64,000 nt of DNA. Origin: Frigoribacterium sp. SL97 (lineage in GTDB: Bacteria > Actinomycetota > Actinomycetes > Actinomycetales > Microbacteriaceae). The notes beneath the pieces are model-generated. The model was not told where the DNA came from. It worked only from the letters and a program-made list of their open reading frames with translations, and made no database searches. Each line of letters starts with the position of its first letter. Position 1 is the stretch's first letter. The stretch lies in NCBI RefSeq assembly GCF_026625765.1, contig NZ_CP113062.1:2604001-2668000 (forward strand). Direction: 5' to 3'. This document shows, piece after piece, positions 51,779 to 60,754 of this stretch. The position numbers and the translations under genes were made by a program.

Positions 51779-52669
51779 TCAGGCCGGCGGAGCCTCGGGC
51801 AGGGCCCCACGACGCCGCCGGCGACCGGCCGCGATCGTGACGCCGACGCTCGCCGCCGTGACGCAGGCGAGGGCGACGACCTCGCGCACCCCGAGTGCCT
51901 CGCCGAGCACGACGAGGCCGGCCAGGGCAGCCACCGCCGGCCCCAGGCTCGACAGGACGCCGAACACGCGCGTCGGCAGCCTCCGCAGCGCCACCGACTC
52001 GAGCGCGTACGGGATCGCGGAGGTGAGGGCGGCCACCACGAGGAAGACGAGCAGGAGGCGCGGTTCGGCCCGGACGGCCACCGTCGCGTCGTGCGCCCCG
52101 AACGGGACGACCACGAGGGCGGCGACCAGCATCGCGGTCGCGAGGGCGCCCATCGGGTCACGGCCTCGCCCCAGGGCGGCGTTCGCGAGGATGTAGCAGG
52201 CCCAGAACGCCCCCGCGCCGAGGGCGAGCAGCACGCCGACGACGGGGATCGCCCCGGTCGAGTCGGAGCCGAGCAGCACGACCCCGGCGAGGGCGAGCAG
52301 GGCCCAGGCCGCGTCCCACCAGCGTCTCGTCTGCACGAGTGCCACGACCAGCGGACCGAGGAACTCGAGGGTGACCGCGACCCCGAGCGGTACGACGTCG
52401 ATCGCGAGGTAGATGAGCGAGTTCATCCCGGCGAGGGCGAGACCCAACAGGACCACGCCCAGCCACGTTCGACGGGGCCATCGCCAGGGGCGCGGTCGGA
52501 AGACGAGCACCAGGAGCGTCGCACCGAAGGCGAGGCGCAGGCTGGCGGCGCCCAGGGGTCCCAGGGCCTCGAAATGCGTCTTGGCGAGGGCGGCCCCGAA
52601 CTGCACCGAGACGATCGCCGCGACGGCGAGCAGGGGCGACGGCACACGGCCGAGGGGGCTGGGGTTCAC
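51779..52669 (-). CDS. EamA/RhtA-family transporter
   Basis: This 296-residue protein has about ten membrane helices in two EamA halves. It is closest in style to RhtA (SVQFGAALAKTHFEALGPLGAASLRLAFGA; GVAVTLEFLGPLVVALV; SSLGPAVAALAGLVVLGEAL). RhtA proteins export threonine, homoserine and other small metabolites. Its substrate here is not known. It starts with GTG and is divergent from the small membrane protein gene on the plus strand, 50 bases away. Confidence 0.87.
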   Translation of the reverse strand: MNPSPLGRVPSPLLAVAAIVSVQFGAALAKTHFEALGPLGAASLRLAFGATLLVLVFRPRPWRWPRRTWLGVVLLGLALAGMNSLIYLAIDVVPLGVAVTLEFLGPLVVALVQTRRWWDAAWALLALAGVVLLGSDSTGAIPVVGVLLALGAGAFWACYILANAALGRGRDPMGALATAMLVAALVVVPFGAHDATVAVRAEPRLLLVFLVVAALTSAIPYALESVALRRLPTRVFGVLSSLGPAVAALAGLVVLGEALGVREVVALACVTAASVGVTIAAGRRRRRGALPEAPPA

Positions 52670-52707
52670 GGGGCTCCGGGTTCGTCACGGGGTGCGCGGC
52701 GGCACAG

Positions 52708-52713
52708 TACGAT
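52708..52713 (+). promoter_or_regulatory. -10 box for a leaderless gene at 52720
   Basis: TACGAT ends six bases before the ATG. It is the same hexamer and spacing as at ispG. Confidence 0.5.
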
Positions 52714-52719
52714 CGTGGC

Positions 52720-53127
52720 ATGAGCGACGCCTTCTCCGTCATCTCGCCGGTGGTGGAGCTCTTCGGCTGGTTCGGGTTCATCGTCGGCACGCCCTTCCTC
52801 CTGGCCGGGTGGGTGCTCCGGCGCCGAGCGACCCGCCTCGAGAGCACCGTCGGCGTGGTCATCCCGCCGCCCGACTGGGCCCGTGCCGCCACCGCCCGAT
52901 GGATGGACGTCGACGGGCAGCTGCACGAGACGCAGTTCGGCGACGTCCCGGTGACGACGCCGCTCGAGACCGAGCTCACCGTGCACTACGACCCCGACCG
53001 ACCCCACCGGGCCCGCGTCCACCCCCCGCACGACGACGGACGGGCGCCCCGCACCGTGGGGGTGGTGCTCTACGCCGTCGGGGCGGTCTGTGCCGTCGCG
53101 TCGGTGGGCCTGCTCTTCGTCTCCTGA
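52720..53127 (+). CDS. Hypothetical membrane protein, two TM segments
   Basis: This 135-residue protein has a membrane helix at each end (about 10-32, ELFGWFGFIVGTPFLLAGWV, and 113-134, GVVLYAVGAVCAVASVGLLF). A soluble loop of about 75 residues between them contains a conserved-looking DFxHYDPDRPHRARVHPP-type stretch (HYDPDRPHRARVHPP). It resembles DUF3592-type proteins in layout, but no family is claimed. A leaderless start with TACGAT is likely. It precedes the TPM/PspA run in the same direction. Confidence 0.65.
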   Translation: MSDAFSVISPVVELFGWFGFIVGTPFLLAGWVLRRRATRLESTVGVVIPPPDWARAATARWMDVDGQLHETQFGDVPVTTPLETELTVHYDPDRPHRARVHPPHDDGRAPRTVGVVLYAVGAVCAVASVGLLFVS

Positions 53128-53201
53128 CCCGTCTCGCGGCCGGTTCGACGTCACCCCCTGCGGGCACAGGGCACCCCGGGCGGTCTGACGGGGGCCGTCG
53201 A

Positions 53202-53207
53202 TAGACT
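53202..53207 (+). promoter_or_regulatory. Possible -10 for the TPM-pspA operon
   Basis: TAGACT lies 27 bases before the GTG start, leaving about 20 bases of leader with the ribosome site GAGGGGAG. No good -35 is visible. Confidence 0.35.
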
Positions 53208-53233
53208 CCCCCGCAACGAGCGAGGGGAGCGTC

Positions 53234-55246
53234 GTGAGCACGAGATCCACGACCGGCCGACGACCGGCGAGACGAACGGTGACCGCCGTCGCCGCGGCGG
53301 TCCTGGCCGTGGTCGGCACGATCGCCTTCGGTGCGGTCCCGGCCCAGGCCGTCGAACCGGTCGAGTTCTCGGGCGCCTACGTGGTCGACCAGGCCGACGT
53401 GCTGTCGAGCGCGGACGAGGCCGAGGTGACCGACGCACTCGACCGGCTCGCGACCGACACCGGCGTCAACCTCTTCGTCGTCTACGTCGACTCCTTCTCC
53501 TCGCCTTCCGACCGCACGGCCTGGGGCGAGGCGACGGCCTCCCTGAACCAACTGGGTGCGAACGACGTGCTGCTCTCGGTGGCGGTCGACGACCAGTTCT
53601 ACGACCTCTCGGCCGACACGTCCGTGATCTCGGAATCCGACCGGCAGGCGCTGCAGACCGACGTCGTCGTGCCCGAGCTGCGTGACGGCGACTGGGCCGG
53701 TGCCGCCGTCGCCCTCGCCGACGGCATCCGCAGCGACGAGGCCGGGCCCGACCTCAGCTGGGTGCTCTGGGCGCTGCTCGTGCTGGTCCTCGTCGCGGCG
53801 GCCGTCGCCGTCGTCGTCGTGGTCCGCCGGGCACGACGTCGACGCAGCGAGTCCGATGCGCAGAAGGCCCGCCAGGACGAACTCGACAAGCGTGCCGCGC
53901 GGGTGCTGGTCGCCCTCGACGACGAGTTGACCGCAGGCGCACACGAGGTCGGTTTCGCGGCGGCACAGTTCGGGGACGACGCGGCCCGGCCGTTCGCCGA
54001 GGCGCTCGACGCGGCCCGGGTGCACGCCCGCGAGGCGTTCGCCCTGCAGCAGAAGTTGGACGACTCCGTCCCCGACTCCCCCGAACAACGCCTCGAGTGG
54101 ACCACCCGCATCATCGAGTTGTGCGAGGCGGCCGACGCGTCGCTCGCCGAGCAGTCCGCCGCGTTCGACGAGCTGCGTGAGGCCGAGGGGCGGGCGCCGA
54201 GCGACGTGGCGGCCCTCCCCGGCGAGGTCGCGACCCGACGAGCCCGGCTCGCCTCGGCCCGCACCCTCATCGGCGAGCTGACCACGATCTACTCGGCGCG
54301 GGCGGTCGCGTCGATCGACCAGAACGACGACCAGGCCGACCGTCTGCTCGAGTTCGCCGACGAGAGGGCCGGTACGGCGGCGACCGCGCTGGCGTCGTCC
54401 TCCACGTCGGAGGCCGTCATCGCCGTCCGAGAGGCCCGTCAGGCCCTGGCGCAGGTCGACCAGCTGCTCAGCGCGGTCGACGGGGCCGCCGAGTCGCTGC
54501 GGACGGCGGGCAGCACCATCTCGGCCATGACCCTCGACCTGCGGCAGGACATCGCGACGGCCGAGGGGCTGCCCGACGGTTCGGCCCCGCAGGGCGTCGA
54601 CGTCGCCGGCTCCGTCTCGGCTGCGCGGGCCTCCATCGCGCTGGCCGAGACGACGACCGACGACCCGCTCGCCGTCGTCGCCTCGCTCGGTGCTGCCAAC
54701 GACCGCATCGACCAAGTGCTGGCGGCCGTGCGCGACGACTCCGAGAAGCAGCGCCGGGCCCAGGCGGCCCTCGACCAGGCGCTGCTGACCGCGCGGAGTC
54801 AGATCAGCGCCACCCGCGACTTCATCGAGACCCGTCGCGGCGGCATCGGCCCGCAGCCGCGCACCCGGTTGTCCGAGGCCGAACGTCACCTGGCCACCGC
54901 GGTGTCGCTCGCGACGTCCGACCGCGACGCCGCACTGTTCGAGGCCCACCAGGCCGTCCAGTTGTCTCAGGCCGCAGCCGCCGGTGCCGAGGCCGACGTC
55001 TCGTCCTACCAGCAGGCGAGCCCGTTCGGCGGCGGAGTCGGCACGCGGGGGTCGGCCGGGGCCGATCTCGGCGGCATCGTCACCGGCATGCTGCTCGGTG
55101 GACTCTTCAGCGGGGGTGGCGGCGGCGGCTTCGGCGGTGGCGGCGGAGGCTTCGGCGGGGGTGGCGGCGGCTTCGGTGGGGGCGGTGGCTTCGGCGGCGG
55201 GGGTGGCGGCGGAGGCGGCCGCCGCTCGGGCGGCGGCCGGTTCTAG
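53234..55246 (+). CDS. TPM-domain membrane protein with glycine-rich tail
   Basis: This 670-residue protein has a signal peptide (cut near residue 38, VPAQA) and an outside TPM domain (about 45-170; AYVVDQADVLSSADEAEV, ANDVLLSVAVDD). A membrane helix (about 175-200) and a long cytoplasmic coiled-coil region follow, and the tail is made almost only of Gly and Phe (FGGGGGGFGG-type). TPM proteins (YgcG-like) occur with PspA in actinobacteria and plants and are tied to membrane or photosystem maintenance. The PspA gene follows 129 bases later. The GTG start has a GAGGGGAG ribosome site. Confidence 0.85.
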   Translation: MSTRSTTGRRPARRTVTAVAAAVLAVVGTIAFGAVPAQAVEPVEFSGAYVVDQADVLSSADEAEVTDALDRLATDTGVNLFVVYVDSFSSPSDRTAWGEATASLNQLGANDVLLSVAVDDQFYDLSADTSVISESDRQALQTDVVVPELRDGDWAGAAVALADGIRSDEAGPDLSWVLWALLVLVLVAAAVAVVVVVRRARRRRSESDAQKARQDELDKRAARVLVALDDELTAGAHEVGFAAAQFGDDAARPFAEALDAARVHAREAFALQQKLDDSVPDSPEQRLEWTTRIIELCEAADASLAEQSAAFDELREAEGRAPSDVAALPGEVATRRARLASARTLIGELTTIYSARAVASIDQNDDQADRLLEFADERAGTAATALASSSTSEAVIAVREARQALAQVDQLLSAVDGAAESLRTAGSTISAMTLDLRQDIATAEGLPDGSAPQGVDVAGSVSAARASIALAETTTDDPLAVVASLGAANDRIDQVLAAVRDDSEKQRRAQAALDQALLTARSQISATRDFIETRRGGIGPQPRTRLSEAERHLATAVSLATSDRDAALFEAHQAVQLSQAAAAGAEADVSSYQQASPFGGGVGTRGSAGADLGGIVTGMLLGGLFSGGGGGGFGGGGGGFGGGGGGFGGGGGFGGGGGGGGGRRSGGGRF

Positions 55247-55375
55247 GGTCCGCCCGTCACGGTCCACGGCCCCGTTCCGCCCCAGCCGTTCCATCCGCCC
55301 CCTCAGCCCCGAGACAGCAGCACGACCGACAAGACGAGCACCACCCCACGGCACCACCTCTCGAAAGGACGCACC

Positions 55376-56098
55376 ATGGCAAAGCAGTCGATCTTCGGAC
55401 GCATCGCGCAACTGACCCGCGCGAACATCAACAGCCTGCTCGACCAGGCCGAGGACCCCAGCAAGATGCTGGACCAGATGGTCCGCGACTACACCAACAG
55501 CATCGCCGAGGCCGAGGAAGCCGTCGCGACCACCATCGGCAACCTGCGCCTCCTCGAGCAGGACCACGCCGAGGACGTCGCCGCCGCCGCGGACTGGGAG
55601 CGCAAGGCCCTAGCAGCGAGCAACAAGGCCGACGAGCTGCGCTCGTCGGGCAACACGGTCGACGCCGACAAGTTCGACGCCCTCGCTCGCGTGGCCCTCG
55701 GCAAGCAACTGCAGAGCGAGAAGGAGGCGAAGACGGCAGAGCCGCAGATCGCCTCCCAGACGGACGTCGTCGACAAGCTCAAGACGGGGCTGGGCGGCAT
55801 GCGGTCCAAGCTCGACCAGCTCGCCGCCAAGCGCGACGAACTGAACGCGCGCTCGAAGACCGTCGAGGCCCAGACCAAGGTCGCCGACGCCGTCCAGAGC
55901 ATCGACATCCTCGACCCGACGAGCGAGATCAGCCGCTTCGAGGACAAGGTCCGCCGCGAGGAGGCCAAGATGCTCGGTCGTCAAGAGCTCGCAGCCTCGA
56001 GCCTCGACGCCCAGTTCGAAGGCCTCGACGACCTCGGGGAGCAGACCGAGGTCGACGCCCGCCTCGCCGCCCTCAAGCTCGGCGCGCTCGACAAGTGA
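55376..56098 (+). CDS. pspA: PspA/IM30 family membrane-stress protein
   Basis: This 240-residue all-helical ESCRT-III-like protein coats and protects damaged membranes. It starts MAKQSIFGRIAQLTRANINSLLDQAEDP, the conserved amphipathic helix and first coil of PspA, with coiled coil through most of the length. A Shine-Dalgarno sequence (GAAAGGAC) precedes the ATG. The upstream TPM protein and downstream acyltransferase-like gene (GTGA overlap) suggest one envelope-stress operon. Confidence 0.92.
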   Translation: MAKQSIFGRIAQLTRANINSLLDQAEDPSKMLDQMVRDYTNSIAEAEEAVATTIGNLRLLEQDHAEDVAAAADWERKALAASNKADELRSSGNTVDADKFDALARVALGKQLQSEKEAKTAEPQIASQTDVVDKLKTGLGGMRSKLDQLAAKRDELNARSKTVEAQTKVADAVQSIDILDPTSEISRFEDKVRREEAKMLGRQELAASSLDAQFEGLDDLGEQTEVDARLAALKLGALDK

Positions 56099-57234
56099 GC
56101 CAGCCGCCGCCCGTCACGCCTGCGCCGGCGGACGTCCCGCCGGTGCAGGCGCGCCGGGCGGCACCCCGCCTGATGGGCGTCGACGTCGCCCGCGGCCTCG
56201 CCGTGCTCGGCATGTTCGCCGCCCACATGTGGCCGCGGCCGCTGCTCGACGAGCGCGTCTTCGACGGGCGGTCGGCGATCCTCTTCGCGACCCTCGCCGG
56301 CGTCTCGCTCGGTCTGATGTCGGGAGGCGCCCAGCCGACGCCCCGTGGCGGTCGAGGGCGGGTCGTCGGTGGGATCGCCATCCGGGCGGGCCTGCTCGTC
56401 GTGCTGGGCCTCGCGTTGCAGGCCTGGAACCCGTACCTCCTGGTGATCCTGCCCTACTACGGCGTGATGTTCGTCCTGGCACTGGGGCTGCTCTTCGCCC
56501 CCCGGGCCGTACTGTTGGCGGCCGCCGCCCTGCTCGCCGTCGTGGCCCCGTGGCTGGCCTCGTCCGTCCCCGTCGACGCCTACGGCGACACCGCGGTGTC
56601 CGGCGCCGCCGGCCTGGCGACCCAGGCCCTGCTCGTCGGCGCCTACCCGGCGCTGGTCTGGACGCCCTTCCTGCTCGTCGGTCTCGTCGCGGCTCGTTCC
56701 GACCTGATCCGCACCCGGACCCAGGTCACGCTGATCGTCGCCGGGACGTCGGCCGCGATCGTGGGGTACGCGGCGCGGTTCCTGCCCGGCGCCTCCTCGA
56801 TCCCCTGGTTCGACCCGGCCGACCACGAAGGCATGCCCGCCGAGATCGTCGGCTCGGGCGGCGTCGCCGCCGCCGTGCTCGGACTGCTCCTGCTCGCCAC
56901 CACCCCGCGTCGTCCCGTGACGCCCGAGGGTCGGGGACGAGGAGGCGCGGCTGCGGTCGTCCGCACCGTCCTCCGGCCCCTCGCGGCCACGGGCGCGCAA
57001 CCGCTCACCGTCTACGCGGCCCACGTGCTGATCACCGCGCCGCTGTTCACCGTGTACCGGTTGTCCGACCCGGCCGCCGCCTACGGTCTGCCCCTGGGCC
57101 ACCTGGTCGTCGCCGTCGTCCTCACGCTCGTCTACGCCACCCTCTGGCAACGGTACGTCGGGCGCGGGCCGCTGGAGCGTGCCGTCGGGGCGCTGAGTCG
57201 TCCCTGGGCCTGGAGCACGGGCCCCCGCCCGTGA
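56095..57234 (+). CDS. DUF1624/heparan-alpha-glucosaminide acetyltransferase-like membrane protein
   Basis: This 379-residue protein has about ten membrane helices. The N-terminal motif RLMGVDVARGLAVLGMFAAHM is the hallmark of the HGSNAT/DUF1624 and DUF418 group, and the C-terminal part has LAATGAQPLTVYAAHVLI, seen in such acyltransferase-like proteins. It could move acetyl groups across the membrane onto a surface sugar or lipid; this is inferred. The GTG start overlaps the pspA stop, so the two are translated together. Confidence 0.78.
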   Translation: MSQPPPVTPAPADVPPVQARRAAPRLMGVDVARGLAVLGMFAAHMWPRPLLDERVFDGRSAILFATLAGVSLGLMSGGAQPTPRGGRGRVVGGIAIRAGLLVVLGLALQAWNPYLLVILPYYGVMFVLALGLLFAPRAVLLAAAALLAVVAPWLASSVPVDAYGDTAVSGAAGLATQALLVGAYPALVWTPFLLVGLVAARSDLIRTRTQVTLIVAGTSAAIVGYAARFLPGASSIPWFDPADHEGMPAEIVGSGGVAAAVLGLLLLATTPRRPVTPEGRGRGGAAAVVRTVLRPLAATGAQPLTVYAAHVLITAPLFTVYRLSDPAAAYGLPLGHLVVAVVLTLVYATLWQRYVGRGPLERAVGALSRPWAWSTGPRP

Positions 57235-57247
57235 CAGACTGACGCGC

Positions 57248-58075
57248 GTGAGGTTCGTCGTGGTTCCACAGTGGCAGGGTTCTCCGTCGTCGCGCGCCAT
57301 GCGGCTCGCCGAGGGTGCGTACGCCGTCCTCGGAGACCTGCCGTCGACGGCCACCACCCTGGTCGAGGTCCCGGTGGGTGCGGGCGACTCGCTCGGCACG
57401 CGGGTGCACCGGCTCTCGTCGGTGCTCACCATCGCCGAGTCGGTCGGACGCGAGCTGCGGGCCGACGACTCCCCCGCGATCGTGGTGGGCGGCGACTGCG
57501 GCGTCGAGTTCGCCGCGGTCCGCCACGCGGTCACCCCCCGCACCGCCGTGGTCTGGTTCGACGCGCACCCCGACCTCCACAGCCCGCGCAGCAGCGAGAG
57601 CGGTGCCTTCAGCGGCATGGTGCTGCGGGCCCTGATCGGTGACGCCACCGAGGACCTCCCGACCATCGGCCCCGGTCCGACGCCCGAACCGCTCGACCCC
57701 GCCCGGGTCGTGCTCGCCGGGGCTCGCAGCTACGACGACGCGGAAGACCGCTACATCGAGAGCCGCCACGTCCCCACGGTGTCGTCGCTGGACTTCGACC
57801 CGGCCGAGGTGGTCGCCGCCGTCGAGGCGTCCGGCGCCACCGAGGTGTACCTCCACGTCGACCTCGACGTGCTGGACCCGGGGGTGATCGAGGGCCTCCT
57901 CGACCCCCAGCCGTTCGGTCTCGAGCTCGGGGTGTTGATCGAGACGATCACGGCCCTGAAAGAGCGCTTCTCCCTGGTCGGCGCGGGCCTGTGCTCGTTC
58001 GCGCCGGTCGACGCCGAAGCCGCCTCCGACGACATGGGCCCGATCCTGCGCATCCTCGGAGCCCTGTCCCGATGA
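57248..58075 (+). CDS. Arginase/ureohydrolase family protein with GGDC variant
   Basis: This 275-residue ureohydrolase-fold protein has the metal motifs VWFDAHPDLH (about residues 100) and HVDLDVLDPGV (about 205). The first motif, GGDHS in arginases, is GGDCG here, so a metal-binding histidine is replaced by cysteine. The usual SGAFSGM substrate region is present. Members split guanidino or formimino groups from amino acids. The exact substrate is not evident. It follows the membrane protein by 13 bases and overlaps the crotonase start (ATGA). Confidence 0.82.
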   Translation: MRFVVVPQWQGSPSSRAMRLAEGAYAVLGDLPSTATTLVEVPVGAGDSLGTRVHRLSSVLTIAESVGRELRADDSPAIVVGGDCGVEFAAVRHAVTPRTAVVWFDAHPDLHSPRSSESGAFSGMVLRALIGDATEDLPTIGPGPTPEPLDPARVVLAGARSYDDAEDRYIESRHVPTVSSLDFDPAEVVAAVEASGATEVYLHVDLDVLDPGVIEGLLDPQPFGLELGVLIETITALKERFSLVGAGLCSFAPVDAEAASDDMGPILRILGALSR

Positions 58076-58908
58076 GTGCGGGCCCCCCGAGCGCCGACCC
58101 GGCCGACCCCGCCGCCTCCGCCGCCGACCGTCCGCGCGTGACGGTGGAGCGGGACGGCCACGTGCTGCTGATCGGCCTCGACCGGCCCGAGAAGCGCAAC
58201 GCGGCCGACCTGCGGATGCTGCGCGAACTGGCCCTGGCCTACGGCGAACTCGACCGCGACCCCGACCTGCGGGTGGGACTGCTCTTCGCCCACGGCGACC
58301 ACTTCACCGCGGGACTCGACCTCGGCGACGTCGTGCCCGCGGTCACCGCGGAGGGCCTCGACGTGGTCCCCGAGGGTGGTCTCGATCCGTGGCAGGTCCA
58401 CGGTCGCCAGGTGGGCAAGCCCGTGGTGATGGCCGTGCAGGGGACCTGCTTGACCCTCGGGGTCGAGCTCGCCCTGGCGAGCGACGTCGTGGTGGCGAGC
58501 CGGGACGCCCGCTTCGGTCAGATCGAGGTGAGCCGCGCCATCCTCCCCTTCGGTGGCGCGACGATCCGCCTCCCCCGCCGGGTCGGTTGGGGCGACGCGA
58601 TGCGGTACCTGCTGACCGGCGACCTCCTCGACGCCGAGGAGGCGCGGCGCATCGGACTCGTGCAGGACCTGGTGGACGTCGGGTCCGCATTCGACCACGC
58701 CCGCGACCTGGCCCGTCGCATCGCCGCCCAGGCGCCCCTGGCCGTGCAGGCCACCCTGGCGAACGCCCGGCTCGCGGTCCGTGACGGCGACGCCGCGGCC
58801 GAGGCCCGCCTGCAGCCCGAGCTCGTGCGGCTGCTCGCCACCGACGACGCCCGGATCGGGTTCGAGGCCTTCGTCTCGCGGACCGTCGCCGAGTTCACGG
58901 GACGGTGA
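58072..58908 (+). CDS. Enoyl-CoA hydratase/isomerase family protein
   Basis: This 278-residue crotonase-fold protein has oxyanion-hole motifs FTAGLDLGDVV and VQGTCLTLGVELALASDVVV, and the segment RDARFGQIEVSRAILPFGG where the catalytic glutamate lies. Members hydrate or isomerise CoA thioesters. Its ATG overlaps the arginase-family stop, so both may serve one pathway, but no other CoA enzymes are nearby. A copy of the 11-mer AGGAGGCGCGG lies inside it (58637), and an inverted copy lies just past its end. Confidence 0.85.
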   Translation: MSAGPPSADPADPAASAADRPRVTVERDGHVLLIGLDRPEKRNAADLRMLRELALAYGELDRDPDLRVGLLFAHGDHFTAGLDLGDVVPAVTAEGLDVVPEGGLDPWQVHGRQVGKPVVMAVQGTCLTLGVELALASDVVVASRDARFGQIEVSRAILPFGGATIRLPRRVGWGDAMRYLLTGDLLDAEEARRIGLVQDLVDVGSAFDHARDLARRIAAQAPLAVQATLANARLAVRDGDAAAEARLQPELVRLLATDDARIGFEAFVSRTVAEFTGR

Positions 58909-58941
58909 CCGCGCCTCCTCGGTCGTGGGCACACGAAAGAA

Positions 58942-58967
58942 CCCGCCCACCCCGAGGGGTGGACGGG
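58942..58967. terminator. Bidirectional hairpin between crotonase and csbD
   Basis: CCACCCC and GGGGTGG pair around a two-base GA loop, extended by CCCG/CGGG after one mismatch. It lies between two convergent genes and can serve both. Confidence 0.65.
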
Positions 58968-58989
58968 CCCGAGAACGAGGCGGATCGGC

Positions 58990-59160
58990 CTACTTGAAGA
59001 CGTCCTTGACGTCCTCGCCGACCTTCTTGGCGGAGGCACCGGCCTGGTCCTTCTGACCTTCGGCCTTCAGCTCGTCGTCGCCCTTGCGGTCGCCGAGAGC
59101 TTCTTTCGCCTTGCCGGCGATGTCCTGAGCGGCGTTCTTGATCTTGTCGTCGAGTCCCAT
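58990..59160 (-). CDS. CsbD-like stress protein
   Basis: This 56-residue hydrophilic protein, MGLDDKIKNAAQDIAGKAKEAL at its start, fits the CsbD family of small general-stress proteins: DKIKNAAQDIAGKAKEALGD followed by DDELKAEGQKDQ. A very strong ribosome site (GAGGAGGC) precedes the ATG, so high expression is likely. GGGTAGCGT about 67 bases upstream on the minus strand may be a stress-sigma or housekeeping -10. Function beyond stress induction is unknown for the family. Confidence 0.88.
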   Translation of the reverse strand: MGLDDKIKNAAQDIAGKAKEALGDRKGDDELKAEGQKDQAGASAKKVGEDVKDVFK

Positions 59161-59279
59161 GTGTGCCTCCTCGTAGGTTGACGCGCTCCCCCGCAACGAT
59201 CGCGGTGGTGCGCTGATGTGAGGGACGCTACCCGTGCCTCCCGGATCTCGCTCGTGCCGTTCAGGAAAGACCCAGCAGG

Positions 59280-59291
59280 GTTTCACGAAAC
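59280..59291. promoter_or_regulatory. Small inverted repeat in the csbD / reductase divergent gap
   Basis: GTTTC and GAAAC are separated by two bases in the 193-base gap (59161-59353) between divergent genes. It may be a regulator site, but with five-base arms it could be chance. Confidence 0.25.
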
Positions 59292-59340
59292 GGCCACGTC
59301 CGCCCGGGGACCCGCCTGAGAACGCCAGGCCCCGGGCGAC

Positions 59341-59346
59341 TAGCGT
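59341..59346 (+). promoter_or_regulatory. -10 box for the leaderless flavin reductase gene
   Basis: TAGCGT ends seven bases before the ATG at 59354, with no ribosome site between. Confidence 0.5.
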
Positions 59347-59353
59347 CGGGGCC

Positions 59354-60754
59354 ATGACGACTTATGACCTCATCGTGATCGGAGCCGGCGCTGTCGGCGA
59401 GAACGTGGCCGACTACGCCACCCGCAACGGCCTCAAGGTGGGGCTCGTGGAAGCCGAGCTCGTCGGGGGCGAGTGTTCGTACTGGGCCTGCATGCCGTCG
59501 AAGGCGCTGCTCCGCTCGAGCGCCGTCGTCCGTGCGGCGAAGTCGCTCGACGGGGCCAAGCAGGCCGTGACCGGTGACGTCGACGTCGCCGCCGTGCTGC
59601 GTCGCCGCGACTCGTTCACCAGCAACTGGGACGACTCGGGCCAGGCCGACTGGGTCGAGGGCGCCGGCATCGACCTGATCCGCGGGCACGCCACCATCAC
59701 CGGCGTCAAGGAGGTGACGGTGAACGGCGAGGTGCACCACGCGACGTACGCCGTCGCCGCGGTGACCGGTTCGTCGGCGCTCCTGCCCGACATCCCCGGC
59801 CTCGCCGAGGCGAAGCCCTGGACCAGCCGTGAGGCCACGAGCGTCGAGTCGATGCCGCAGAGCGTCGTCATCGTCGGCGGTGGCGTCGTCGCCGCCGAGA
59901 TGGCCACGGCGTACCAGCAGCTCGGCTCGACCGTCACCCTGATCGCCCGCAGTGGTCTGCTGGGTGGCCAGGAGCCCTTCGCCGGCGAACTCGTGGCCGA
60001 CTCGCTGCGGGGTCTCGGCGTCGACGTGCGCCTCGGGGTCTCGCCCTCGACCGTGCTGCGCACCGAGCACGACACGGTCGAGGTCACCCTCGACGACGAC
60101 TCCACGGTCGTCGCCGACGAGATCATCGTCGCGACCGGCCGTGTCCCCCGCACCTCCGACCTCGGCCTCGAGAACGTCGGGCTCACCCCGGGCGACTGGC
60201 TCGACGTCGACGACACCATGCTCGTCAAGGGCACCGACTGGCTCTACGGCGTCGGCGACGTCAACCACCGCGCCCTGCTCACCCACCAGGGCAAGTACCA
60301 GGCCCGCGCCGCCGGCGAGGTCATCGCCGCCCGCGCCTTCGGAAAGCCCGTGCACGCCGAGCCGTGGGGTGCACACGTCGCGACCGCCGACGACACAGCA
60401 GTGCCGCAGGTCACCTTCACCGACCCCGAGGTCGCGAGCGTCGGCCTCACGGCCGACGCCGCCGGCAAGCGAGGCATCGACGTCAAGGTCGTGGACTACG
60501 ACCTCGCCGCGGTCGCCGGTTCGGCGATCCACTCGGACGAGTACAAGGGCCAGGCGCGGCTGGTCGTCGACGAGTCCCGCGGGGTGATCGTCGGCGCGAC
60601 CTTCGTCGGCCCGGACGTCAGCGACCTGCTGCACGCCGCCACGATCGCCGTCGTCGGCGAGGTGCCGATCGACCGGCTGTGGCACGCCGTCCCGTCGTAC
60701 CCGACGGTGAGCGAAGTCTGGCTGCGCCTGCTCGACGCCTACGGCCGTCCGTGA
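59354..60754 (+). CDS. Class I pyridine nucleotide-disulfide oxidoreductase
   Basis: This 466-residue FAD enzyme has the dinucleotide motif IVIGAGAVGENVA, the redox disulfide in GGECSYWACMPSK (CxxxxC), the NAD(P) site VVIVGGGVVAAEMA and the FAD motif DWLYGVGDVNHRAL. The C-terminal dimer domain ends in WHAVPSYPTVSEVW, the His-Glu pair used as the acid catalyst. It is related to mercuric reductase and dihydrolipoamide dehydrogenase, but the mercury-specific C-terminal cysteines are absent. The substrate is unknown. Its stop overlaps the next gene's GTG. Confidence 0.9.
   Translation: MTTYDLIVIGAGAVGENVADYATRNGLKVGLVEAELVGGECSYWACMPSKALLRSSAVVRAAKSLDGAKQAVTGDVDVAAVLRRRDSFTSNWDDSGQADWVEGAGIDLIRGHATITGVKEVTVNGEVHHATYAVAAVTGSSALLPDIPGLAEAKPWTSREATSVESMPQSVVIVGGGVVAAEMATAYQQLGSTVTLIARSGLLGGQEPFAGELVADSLRGLGVDVRLGVSPSTVLRTEHDTVEVTLDDDSTVVADEIIVATGRVPRTSDLGLENVGLTPGDWLDVDDTMLVKGTDWLYGVGDVNHRALLTHQGKYQARAAGEVIAARAFGKPVHAEPWGAHVATADDTAVPQVTFTDPEVASVGLTADAAGKRGIDVKVVDYDLAAVAGSAIHSDEYKGQARLVVDESRGVIVGATFVGPDVSDLLHAATIAVVGEVPIDRLWHAVPSYPTVSEVWLRLLDAYGRP

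Noticed and set aside
59227..59232. Stress-sigma promoter for csbD
   Set aside because: GGGTAGCGT is suggestive, but no partner -35 at the right distance was found, so no sigma factor is claimed.
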